64,000 bases of DNA, taken from assembly GCF_008365405.1 (NCBI RefSeq), contig NZ_QOKV01000004.1:299207-363206 (forward strand), read 5' to 3'. Shown here piece after piece: positions 55,703 to 63,621 of the stretch. Both the position numbers and the translations under genes were made by a program. This DNA is from Azospirillum brasilense (lineage in GTDB: Bacteria; Pseudomonadota; Alphaproteobacteria; Azospirillales; Azospirillaceae). The stretch's first letter is position 1. Each line of letters opens with the position of its first letter. Under the pieces are notes generated by a model. The model was not told the origin of the DNA, did not search any database, and saw only the letters and a program-made list of their open reading frames with translations.

Positions 55703-57118
55703 TCAGTAGCCGGTGGCGATCCGCTCGACCAGCTGCTTCACGGTCGGGATGAACCCGTCCTTGTAGTAGGGGTCCGACGCGAAGCGGAAGGCGTTGTGAC
55801 CGGCGAACATCAGCTGGTTTTCGCAGTCGTCGGTGTGGCTGACCGCCTGCAGGGTCTTCTGGATGCAGTAGGAGCGCGGATCGGCGCGCTTGCCGTTCGT
55901 GCCTTCCTCGTTCTGCGCCCAGTTGGAGAAGTTGCAAGCCGACAGGCAGCCCATGCAGTCCACCTGATCGCGGTGGATGCGCTCCGCCTGCTCCGGCGTG
56001 ACGAAGATGACCGTGCTGTCCGGCGTCTTCAGGCCGCTGGTGAAGCCCTGGGACAGCCAGCCCTCGGCGCGGGCCTTGTCCGTCTCGGTCACATAGACCG
56101 GGCGGCCGCGCGGACCCAGCGGCAGCTCGGCGGAATGCTCGCCCACCGGCTTGGGCAGATAGGCCACCTGACGCTCCGAACGGGCCATCAGGTCCATCAG
56201 GAACGGGTTCTTGACGGCCGAGGAGTAGAAGCCCGTCGGCGAGAAGCGGTTCAGGAAGACGTCGCCCTCCTTCAGCGTCAGCAGACGATGCTTCCAGGCG
56301 TTGGAGATCGGGCTTTCCTGGGTCAGCAGCGGGCGCGTGCCGAACTGGAAGGCCACCGGGCCGAGATCGGGGTTGTCGATCCAGTCCTCCCAGTCCGACA
56401 GCCACCAGACGCCGCCCGCCATGACGATGGGGGTGTCGTTCAGGCCGAAGCTGTTCATCATCTGGCGCAGCGCCAGGACGCGGGGGAACGGATCCTCCGG
56501 CTTCAGCGGGTCTTCGGAGTTGGACAGGCCGTTGTGGCCGCCGGCCAGCCACGGGTCCTCGTAGACCACGCCGCCCAGGTTCTCGCGGAACTTGTGGTAG
56601 GCGCGCAGCCACAGGGCGCGGAAGGCGCGGGCCGAGGAGACGATGGGGTAGTAATGCACGCCGTAGTGCACGGCGATCTCCGCCACGCGGTAGGGCATGC
56701 CGGCGCCGCAGGTGACGCCATGGATCAGGCCTTGGGAGCCTTCCAGCACGCCGTGCAGGATGTGCTCGGCGCCGCCCATCTCCCACAGGACGTTCATGTG
56801 GATGCGGCCCTGGCCGTTCGACGCCTCGTGCGCGATGCGCGCCTGCGCGATGCCGCCCTGGATACCGAACTTGATCAGCTCGTCGTGACGCTCGCGGCGG
56901 GTTTTGCCGTGATAGACCTGCGGCAGGAGATTCCCGTTCTCGTCGTAGCTGTCGGCGTTCACGCCCGAGAATGTTCCGATACCCCCGGCCGCCGCCCAGG
57001 CGCCCGAGCTTTCCCCGTTGGAGACGGCAATTCCCTTGCCACCCTCGACGAGCGGCAGAACCTCCCGGCCAGACATCAGCAACGGCTTAAGCGCCTTCAA
57101 CGAAACCTCCAAGACCAT
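55703..57118 (-). CDS. Nitronate-monooxygenase-like FMN protein with Cys cluster
   Basis: A 471-residue TIM-barrel flavoprotein of the 2-nitropropane dioxygenase/nitronate monooxygenase class. SNGESSGAWAAAGGIGTFSG, IHGVTCGAGMPY, IVMAGGVWWLSDW and VAFQFGTRPLLT form the FMN pocket. It is longer than usual enzymes and carries a Cys set near the C-terminus: C388, C391, C395 (DCMGCLSACNF) and C418, which could hold an iron-sulfur cluster. Substrate unknown. ATG 57118 is the normal start; upstream is a GGAAATTTCC palindrome (57229-57238) next to a TATATA stretch. Confidence 0.85.
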   Translation of the reverse strand: MVLEVSLKALKPLLMSGREVLPLVEGGKGIAVSNGESSGAWAAAGGIGTFSGVNADSYDENGNLLPQVYHGKTRRERHDELIKFGIQGGIAQARIAHEASNGQGRIHMNVLWEMGGAEHILHGVLEGSQGLIHGVTCGAGMPYRVAEIAVHYGVHYYPIVSSARAFRALWLRAYHKFRENLGGVVYEDPWLAGGHNGLSNSEDPLKPEDPFPRVLALRQMMNSFGLNDTPIVMAGGVWWLSDWEDWIDNPDLGPVAFQFGTRPLLTQESPISNAWKHRLLTLKEGDVFLNRFSPTGFYSSAVKNPFLMDLMARSERQVAYLPKPVGEHSAELPLGPRGRPVYVTETDKARAEGWLSQGFTSGLKTPDSTVIFVTPEQAERIHRDQVDCMGCLSACNFSNWAQNEEGTNGKRADPRSYCIQKTLQAVSHTDDCENQLMFAGHNAFRFASDPYYKDGFIPTVKQLVERIATGY

Positions 57119-57328
57119 GAGAGCGCCCGCGCACGGGCACCCGGACAGCGCGACCCGAAAGACGACGAAAAACGCCGCCGGGAGTCATGCCCCCGACGGC
57201 CCAGCCGCCATGAGCGATCTATATATGAGGAAATTTCCGTGCGGACGAGCGGATTCGCGGTGTTAGAAAAAAATCTGTCACAGCGACAGTTCCCCAAACG
57301 TCAACCGGTGGTCCCAACGGCAACTGCT

Positions 57329-58078
57329 TTACAGGGGTGCCTGTTCGGCCAGTTCCGCCGCCAGCCGGCCGGGCGCGTCGGTGAAAACACCGGCCACACC
57401 CCAGTTGAACAGCGTCCGCGCCCGCGCCGCGTCGTTGACCGTGTAGGCCAGAACCGGGCGCCCGGTGGCGCGGTAGGCGGCGACGCTCTCCGCCGTCTGA
57501 CGATCCTGATGGATGTTCAGCGTGGCCGCGCCGACGCGGTCGGCGATGGCCGCCCAGTCGGCGGGCGGGTCCCACAGCAGGTAACCGCGCGGAATCTCCG
57601 GCGCCCGATCGCGCGCCACCTCCAGGCAAGGCACCTCGAAGCTGGACACCAGCAGGGGCAGGCCGCCGGGCCACAGCCGTTTCAGCAGTTCCAGCGCCGC
57701 TTCCGCCGTCGCCACCTCCTGGCCGGGATAGGGTTTGATCTCCAGATTCAGGCCCAGGCCCAACTTGCGGATCACGCCCAGCGCCTCTTCCAGGGTCGGC
57801 ACCGTTTCGCCGGCGAAACGGGCGTCGAACCAGGAACCGGCATCCAGCGCCTTCAGCTCCGCCAGGGTCAGGTCCGGCACCGGCCCGGCGCCGTTGGTGG
57901 TGCGCTCCAGCGTGTCGTCGTGGATCAGCACCGGCACGCGGTCGCGGGTGAGCATCACGTCCACCTCGACCCAGGCGGCGCCCTGGCGGGCGGCTTCGCG
58001 CAGGCTGGCGAGGGTGTTTTCCGGCGCGCTTTCCTTGGCGCCGCGGTGGCCGATCAGGCGGGGAAGAGTCGACAGCAT
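57329..58078 (-). CDS. Glycerophosphodiester phosphodiesterase
   Basis: A 249-residue GDPD-family TIM-barrel enzyme releasing glycerol-3-phosphate from glycerophosphodiesters. Catalytic features are IGHRGAKESAPENTLAS (His-Arg and Glu), WVEVDVMLTRDRVPVLIHDD (metal and second His), and LNLEIKP. No signal peptide, so it is cytoplasmic (UgpQ-like). ATG 58078 is the start. It is divergent from the aminomutase-like gene (65 nt apart). Confidence 0.92.
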   Translation of the reverse strand: MLSTLPRLIGHRGAKESAPENTLASLREAARQGAAWVEVDVMLTRDRVPVLIHDDTLERTTNGAGPVPDLTLAELKALDAGSWFDARFAGETVPTLEEALGVIRKLGLGLNLEIKPYPGQEVATAEAALELLKRLWPGGLPLLVSSFEVPCLEVARDRAPEIPRGYLLWDPPADWAAIADRVGAATLNIHQDRQTAESVAAYRATGRPVLAYTVNDAARARTLFNWGVAGVFTDAPGRLAAELAEQAPL

Positions 58079-58143
58079 GGGTCCTGCGGGAGTAAGAGCG
58101 GGCCTCTCATGATAGGCGCAAAGCGGCGGATCGGGAACGAGCG

Positions 58144-59178
58144 ATGAAGGCAGCCCACAGCGTGACCGAACTGGTGGCCGCCGGGCTGATGACGCCCGCG
58201 GCGGGCGAGGCCGTGGCCGCCGTGGCCGACCGCTACGCCATCGCCCTGACCCCGTACCTGCTGGAAACCCTGGCGGATGCCGCGCCCGGCGATCCCCTGT
58301 ACGCCCAGTACGTTCCCTCTCCGGAGGAGGCGTACACCGCGCCGGAGGAGCGCGAGGACCCCATCGGCGACGTGGTGCGCAGCCCGGTAAAGGGCATTGT
58401 CCACCGCTATCCCGACCGTGTCCTGCTGAAGCCGCTGCACGCCTGCGCGGTCTACTGTCGTTTCTGCTTCCGGCGCGAGATGGTCGGCCCGGGCGGCGAG
58501 GCCCTGTCGCCCGAGGAACTAGACGCCGCGCTCGCGTACGTGCGTACGCATCCCGAGGTGTGGGAGGTGGTGGTGACCGGCGGCGATCCCCTGCTGCTGT
58601 CGCCGCGGCGCCTCTCCCACATTGTTCGCAGCCTGTCGGACATCTCCCATGTCGGGGTGGTCCGGCTGCACACCCGCATCCCCGTCGCCGACCCGGCGCG
58701 CGTCACCGCGGAGCTTGTCGAGGCGCTGAAGGCGCCGGACGTGGCGACCTGGATGGCCGTCCACGTCAACCACGCCAGCGAGTTGACGGAGCCGGTGCGT
58801 GGCGCCATCGCCCGGCTGGCCGAGGCCGGCATCCCCCTGCTGGGCCAGACCGTGCTGCTGAAGGGAATCAACGACGAGGCGGCGGCGCTGGAGGCGCTGT
58901 TCCGGGGGTTGGTGCGCAACCGGATCAAACCCTATTACCTGCACCACCCCGACCTCGCCGCCGGCACCAGCCATTTCCGCCCGACCCTGGCCGAGGGGCA
59001 GGCGCTGGTGAAGGGACTGCGCGGGCGCGTTTCCGGCCTCTGCCAGCCGACCTACGTTCTGGACATCCCCGGCGGGCACGGCAAGGCCCCCGCCGCGCCG
59101 GGTTGGGTGCAGCCGGACGGCGAAGGTGGCTATCTGGCGGAAGACTTTACCGGGGCGACGCACCGCTACCGCGGCTGA
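58144..59178 (+). CDS. Lysine-2,3-aminomutase-like radical SAM protein (EpmB type)
   Basis: A 344-residue radical SAM enzyme. The cluster motif is C101-x3-C105-x2-C108 (CAVYCRFCF); the PLP and lysine segments include VVTGGDPLLLSPRRL and KPYYLHHPDLAAGTSHFRP. The size matches EpmB, which isomerises lysine for elongation factor P, rather than the longer KamA. No efp, epmA or beta-lysine genes are seen in the window, so the target is open. Its stop directly abuts the stop of the convergent TspO gene (no gap). Confidence 0.88.
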   Translation: MKAAHSVTELVAAGLMTPAAGEAVAAVADRYAIALTPYLLETLADAAPGDPLYAQYVPSPEEAYTAPEEREDPIGDVVRSPVKGIVHRYPDRVLLKPLHACAVYCRFCFRREMVGPGGEALSPEELDAALAYVRTHPEVWEVVVTGGDPLLLSPRRLSHIVRSLSDISHVGVVRLHTRIPVADPARVTAELVEALKAPDVATWMAVHVNHASELTEPVRGAIARLAEAGIPLLGQTVLLKGINDEAAALEALFRGLVRNRIKPYYLHHPDLAAGTSHFRPTLAEGQALVKGLRGRVSGLCQPTYVLDIPGGHGKAPAAPGWVQPDGEGGYLAEDFTGATHRYRG

Positions 59179-59733
59179 TCAACGCGTCCCCAGCCCCGGC
59201 CCCAGCCCGAACAGCGGGTCCGGGTTCAGGACCACGCCATGAACGGCGACGATGGAGGCGAAGCCGGTCCACAGCACCAGCGGCAGCCAACTCGCCGCGA
59301 TGGCGCGGTCGTCCGGCCAGACCAGCAGCACGCAGGTCGCGGCGATTATGAAATAGGCGATGGTCCAGGCCGCCGCCAGGATCGGGCTGCCCATCGTGAA
59401 GTAAGCGAATCCGAAACTGGCGTAGAGCAGCCACAGCGCCCCCTGCATGCCGATCAGCGCCGGGCGCCAGCGGATTGTCCAGGGCGCGTTCAGCAGCCGC
59501 ACGCAGCCCCAGAGCTGGATCAGGCTGATGCTGAACCAGACGACGGGAAAGGCCCAGCCCGGCGGCTGCAGCGGCGAGGGTTGATAGCCGGGAAACGGCT
59601 CCCCGCCCCGCTCGAACACGCCGTAGGTGTTGGTGAGCAGCCAGAAGACCAGAGCCTGCCACCAATGCACGCGAAAGGGCAGCGGGCCGGTGTCGGTTGC
59701 GGGTTCCGTCGGGACGAAGGAGCGGTGGTTCAT
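59179..59733 (-). CDS. TspO/MBR family membrane protein
   Basis: A 184-residue protein with five predicted membrane helices, the first near 25-37 (WWQALVFWLLTN). The conserved TspO signature is present as PSPLQPPGWAFPVVWFSISLIQLWG, where PPGW and the Trp residues line the porphyrin pocket; WLLYASFGFAYF follows. TspO binds tetrapyrroles and links to oxidative and oxygen signalling in alphaproteobacteria. ATG 59733 is chosen. It converges on the aminomutase-like gene. Confidence 0.78.
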   Translation of the reverse strand: MNHRSFVPTEPATDTGPLPFRVHWWQALVFWLLTNTYGVFERGGEPFPGYQPSPLQPPGWAFPVVWFSISLIQLWGCVRLLNAPWTIRWRPALIGMQGALWLLYASFGFAYFTMGSPILAAAWTIAYFIIAATCVLLVWPDDRAIAASWLPLVLWTGFASIVAVHGVVLNPDPLFGLGPGLGTR

Positions 59734-59858
59734 GCCTTAGGAAATGGCACGGCCCCGCTTGCGGTCAAGCGCGGGGTTGACGCATCCGGCGGAGCGCCGG
59801 AACAGCCGCGCCCCCTCGCCGGTTTTCCTCTGGCAATGCGTTGGGGGAGGATCGGGCG

Positions 59859-60752
59859 ATGCGGTGGCAGGACGGTCGCGAGAGCGAGAATGTCGAGGAC
59901 CGGCGCGGCACGCCCGGAAGCGGCGGCTTCCGCAGGGGTGGGATCGGAATCCCCATCGGGCGCGGCGGCATCGGCATCGGCGGGCTGGCGGTGATTGTGG
60001 TGGTGTCGCTCCTGCTGGGCATCAACCCGCTGGACCTGCTGCAAGGCACCGTCCCGCAGGAGCAGGCCCGTTACGAGCAGTCCGACGTTCCAAGCAACGG
60101 AACCGACGACGAATTGAAGCGCTTTGTCTCCGTCGTCCTTGCCGACACGGAGGACACGTGGTCCGCGCAGTTCCAGCAGATCGGCCGGACCTACCAGGAT
60201 CCCGCGCTGGTGCTGTTCTCCGGCACGGTGGATTCGGGCTGCGGCTTCGCCCAGGCGGCGATGGGTCCCTTCTACTGCCCGCAGGATCGCAAGGTTTACA
60301 TCGACCTCAGCTTCTACCGCGACCTGCGCGACCGCTTCCGCGCACCGGGCGACTTCGCCCAGGCCTACGTGATCGCCCACGAGGTCGGCCACCATGTGCA
60401 GAACCTGCTGGGCATCTCCGACCGGGTGCAGCAGGCCCAACGGCAGGCCGGGTCGCAAGCCGATGCCAACGGGCTGTCGGTGCGGCTGGAGCTTCAGGCC
60501 GACTGCTTCGCCGGGCTGTGGGCCAACCACGCCAACCGCGAGCGTCAGATCATCGAGCCCGGCGACGTCGAGGAGGCGCTGACGGCGGCCAGCGCCATCG
60601 GCGACGACCGTATGCAACGCCAATCCCGCGGCACCGTGACGCCGGACAGCTTCACCCACGGCAGCTCCGCCCAACGGGTGCAATGGTTCCGCAAAGGGCT
60701 GGAGCGGGGGGAATTGAACGCCTGCGATACGTTCGGGGCGGAGCGGCTGTAG
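59859..60752 (+). CDS. Membrane-anchored neutral zinc metallopeptidase (YpfJ type)
   Basis: A 297-residue protein. A glycine-rich cytoplasmic N-terminus (RRGGIGIPIGRGGIGIGG) and one membrane helix (about 46-59, LAVIVVVSLLLGIN) precede the periplasmic enzyme domain. The zinc motif is HEVGHH (H174 to H179), with preceding segments SGCGFAQAAMGPFYCPQD and VYIDLSFY. This is the YpfJ/putative zinc metallopeptidase family; the substrate is unknown. ATG 59859 (MRWQDGRES) is chosen over TTG 59841. Confidence 0.9.
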   Translation: MRWQDGRESENVEDRRGTPGSGGFRRGGIGIPIGRGGIGIGGLAVIVVVSLLLGINPLDLLQGTVPQEQARYEQSDVPSNGTDDELKRFVSVVLADTEDTWSAQFQQIGRTYQDPALVLFSGTVDSGCGFAQAAMGPFYCPQDRKVYIDLSFYRDLRDRFRAPGDFAQAYVIAHEVGHHVQNLLGISDRVQQAQRQAGSQADANGLSVRLELQADCFAGLWANHANRERQIIEPGDVEEALTAASAIGDDRMQRQSRGTVTPDSFTHGSSAQRVQWFRKGLERGELNACDTFGAERL

Positions 60753-60769
60753 CCAACTCTGCGATTTGG

Positions 60770-60798
60770 TTGAGTTAGTCTATAGTTTTTACTAATTT
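60770..60798 (+). promoter_or_regulatory. Putative promoter of the NACHT gene
   Basis: The AT-rich 74-nt spacer before ATG 60827 holds TTGAGT (60770-60775) and TAATTT (60793-60798), 17 nt apart. Match to the -35 and -10 hexamers is partial. It is the only AT-rich block in this region. Confidence 0.4.
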
Positions 60799-60826
60799 TG
60801 AGCGGCTTTCTGGTTAGGGGCTGCTC

Positions 60827-63577
60827 ATGCCGATCATCGTCGATAAGAAGAAACTCGCCATCGCCCTCGGCAAGGTCGGGCTGAACGCCGCTGCCGGCAA
60901 CATCGTCGAGGCGGTCAAGGAGTTCATCGACGCGGCGGACGCCTTCACCCGCGACGGGCCGGGCGACGCCACGGCGGAGGACGGCGCCCGCCTGTTGCTT
61001 CAGCGCGGCGCCTACACGGCGGCAATCCGCAGCATCCAGCGCTTCGCCCGGCAGGCACCCCTCCTCGCCGCGGAGGCCGATCCGCGCGAGATCGAGGCCG
61101 AACTGGCCCGCCACACCGCCGACACGCCGCTCGAACTGACCGGAGCCGCCTTTTCCGACCCGGACCGCTGGCCCGCCCTGTCTGTGGTGCTGGACGCTTT
61201 CGCCGGCTGGCAACGCGTCTGCCGCGTGCCGGAGGAGCATCGCGAAACGATGCGTCTGGCCTTCCGCGAGGATTTCGTCCTGGCCCTGGCCGCCGGACTG
61301 CGTGACCCCAGCCGAGAGGCCGATTATCGAGCCATGCTCGCCGAAGTGACGCGCACGACCCCGCTGGACGGCGCGGCGCAACGGGCACTGGATTGGCAAG
61401 CCTACCGAGCCCGTTTGGTGGAAGCGGTGCATCGGCCCCTCCGCTCGCTCGATCCAGAGAGGGTTCCGCGCTTTTCCCTGCACGATCTCTACGTGCCCTT
61501 GCGAGCGTCGGTGGGGGAACCGCCGGCACCGGAGCATCGGCGCAAGGGCGATCCGCTGATCCCCATTCGATGGCTGGACGACGAACTTGATGAATGGATC
61601 GAGCGGGCCAACCCGCGCGATGCGGTCCGGGTCCTGTCGGGAGAGCCCGGAGCCGGCAAGTCGAGCGCCTGCACTATGCTAGCCGCGCGGCTGGCGCGGA
61701 AGGGCCGGCGGGTGCTGCTGGTACCACTAAGCCGACTGAATTACACGGGCGACGCGCGAGCTGAACTGTCCCGCTTCCTGTCTGACGAGGTGGGCCATGA
61801 CGCTCTGGAACGTGCGCGAAGCGACAGCGGACCTCCCCTGCTGTTGATCTTGGACGGGCTGGACGAGTTGGCTAAGGTTGGCCAGGGTGCGGTGACTCTG
61901 CTGAACGGATTCATCGGCAGCCTGAGCCACGCGCGGTCGGAGTGGAATAGGAACGGGCTGCGGGTCCTGTTGCTTCTAGCGGGCCGCCCGGGTGCAGCTG
62001 AAACCACGGACACAATGTCCCGCACCGAGGGCGCACGGTTGCACGTCCTGCGTTTCCGGATTGAGGGTACGCGGTGCGACTGGTTTGACGATGGCGCGCT
62101 TGCCCGACTGGATCAACGTCCGGCTTGGTGGCGGCGCTTCGACCATACAGGTGGTCGGCCAGAAATGCTTCGGAAGCGCAACGCGCACTTAGACGCACTC
62201 ACCGAGCAACCATTGCTCAACTGGTTGATCGCTCAGATCCTGACTTTGGAAGGCACCAAGCGCGCGGCGTCCATCGACGGCATACACGACCTCTACAGCC
62301 GCTTGTTCGGTAATGTGCTGGACCGGGTGAACCGGCGAAGCGAGAGTGACGCGCTTGAGGCCATCGACGGCCTGAAACGCAACGACCTCGAATGGATGTT
62401 GGAAGAAGTTGCAGTCGCGGCTTGGCACAACGGAGGAGACCGGACTGTCCCCTTTCCGGAGGTCCAGAAACGGTTGGAAGACGCCAGCCTTGACCGGCAT
62501 CTGGCTTGTCTGACAACGAATCGCGACGATGCGCTGACCTGCCTACTCGACAGCTTCTTCTGTCGTTCTCACACCGGCCAGACCCATCGGGCGGTGGAGT
62601 TCACGCACAAGAGCTTCGGCCAGTTCCTGATCGCAAAGCGGATGCTGCGGGAAGTGGAGTCCAGCCACGATTTGCTGTCTCGACGCAGCGGGCGGACCAG
62701 CCTGTCAGCATGCTTGGGGGATTGGCTGGCGCTGTGCGGTCCCGCGGCAATGGATCGCGCCCTTTTGGACTTTCTACGATCTGAGATGGCCTCTGCCGCT
62801 TCCGGCGGCGGGGTGACGCGCGACATCGCGAAATGGCGGGAGTCCCTGGCGCGCCTGTTTGACGAGTGTGTTCGGCAAGGCATGCCGCTGCCCAACGGTG
62901 ATTTTCGGTCGCGGGAGATCGAGCGAAGGGTTCGCAATGCTGAAGTTGCCCTTCTCGCCACCTTGGACGCCGCCGTGTCAGTAACTCTGGCGCCGTCCGA
63001 ACGGTCGATCATCCGATTGGAGCCGGAGGGTGTAAAAAACTCAACACTGTCGGCATCGACCCTGCATCGCCTGCTTGGGCCTTTTACCGACCGGAGCATC
63101 GCACGCTTTTGTCTTTCCTGTCTAAACTTGGGGGGCGCCAACCTGCGAGGGGCCGACCTGACGAACGTTGACCTAACGGGCGTTGACTTGTCAGGCGCCG
63201 ACCTTGTGTACGCCAAATTGTTAGGTGCTACTTTGAAAAACGCCGACCTTACCAGCGCCGATCTGACAGGTGCTGACCTAACGCGGACCAATCTGACGGA
63301 CGCCGATTTAACATACGCCGACTTAACATCCGCCAACCCGACGTACGCCACCCTGACGCGCGCGGACCTGATGGGTGCGAACCTGACAGACGCCAATCTG
63401 ATAGACACTGACTTAACGGATGCCAACCTGATGAGCTCCGACTTAACGGATGCCAACCTGACGCGCGCCGTTTTGACAGGCGCCAACCTGATTGACGCGG
63501 ATATGACAGGTGCGGACATAACGGGTGCCAATCTGACAGGTACCGATCTGACGCGCGCCAAAAACCTACCTTCCTAA
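60827..63577 (+). CDS. NACHT NTPase with C-terminal pentapeptide repeats, candidate NLR-like defence protein
   Basis: A 916-residue STAND-type protein. Residues 1 to about 230 are helical with no signal peptide or recognised effector motif. The NACHT core has Walker A GEPGAGKSS (272-280), Walker B LLLILDGLDEL (338-348, with the D-G-x-D-E signature), a PLLNWLIAQ segment matching the NACHT helical motif, and FTHKSFGQFLIAKRM (592 onward), typical of the winged-helix region. Residues 763-912 form about 30 pentapeptide repeats of the A-D/N-L-x-x type (ANLRGADLTNVDLTG), likely a beta-helix. AGGGG precedes ATG 60827. The N-terminal part is as GC-rich as the genome, the rest lower. It stands alone beside an IS256 end. 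Role inferred: phage or stress sensing. Confidence 0.85.
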   Translation: MPIIVDKKKLAIALGKVGLNAAAGNIVEAVKEFIDAADAFTRDGPGDATAEDGARLLLQRGAYTAAIRSIQRFARQAPLLAAEADPREIEAELARHTADTPLELTGAAFSDPDRWPALSVVLDAFAGWQRVCRVPEEHRETMRLAFREDFVLALAAGLRDPSREADYRAMLAEVTRTTPLDGAAQRALDWQAYRARLVEAVHRPLRSLDPERVPRFSLHDLYVPLRASVGEPPAPEHRRKGDPLIPIRWLDDELDEWIERANPRDAVRVLSGEPGAGKSSACTMLAARLARKGRRVLLVPLSRLNYTGDARAELSRFLSDEVGHDALERARSDSGPPLLLILDGLDELAKVGQGAVTLLNGFIGSLSHARSEWNRNGLRVLLLLAGRPGAAETTDTMSRTEGARLHVLRFRIEGTRCDWFDDGALARLDQRPAWWRRFDHTGGRPEMLRKRNAHLDALTEQPLLNWLIAQILTLEGTKRAASIDGIHDLYSRLFGNVLDRVNRRSESDALEAIDGLKRNDLEWMLEEVAVAAWHNGGDRTVPFPEVQKRLEDASLDRHLACLTTNRDDALTCLLDSFFCRSHTGQTHRAVEFTHKSFGQFLIAKRMLREVESSHDLLSRRSGRTSLSACLGDWLALCGPAAMDRALLDFLRSEMASAASGGGVTRDIAKWRESLARLFDECVRQGMPLPNGDFRSREIERRVRNAEVALLATLDAAVSVTLAPSERSIIRLEPEGVKNSTLSASTLHRLLGPFTDRSIARFCLSCLNLGGANLRGADLTNVDLTGVDLSGADLVYAKLLGATLKNADLTSADLTGADLTRTNLTDADLTYADLTSANPTYATLTRADLMGANLTDANLIDTDLTDANLMSSDLTDANLTRAVLTGANLIDADMTGADITGANLTGTDLTRAKNLPS

Positions 63578-63621
63578 TGAGGGGATGTTGCCCCGCATAA
63601 GAAACGCGCTACAGAAGTAGC

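Noticed and set aside
63121..63560. CRISPR-like or tandem DNA repeat in the pentapeptide region
   Set aside because: The periodicity is 15 nt and follows the A-D-L-x-x protein repeat with no spacers; it is coding.
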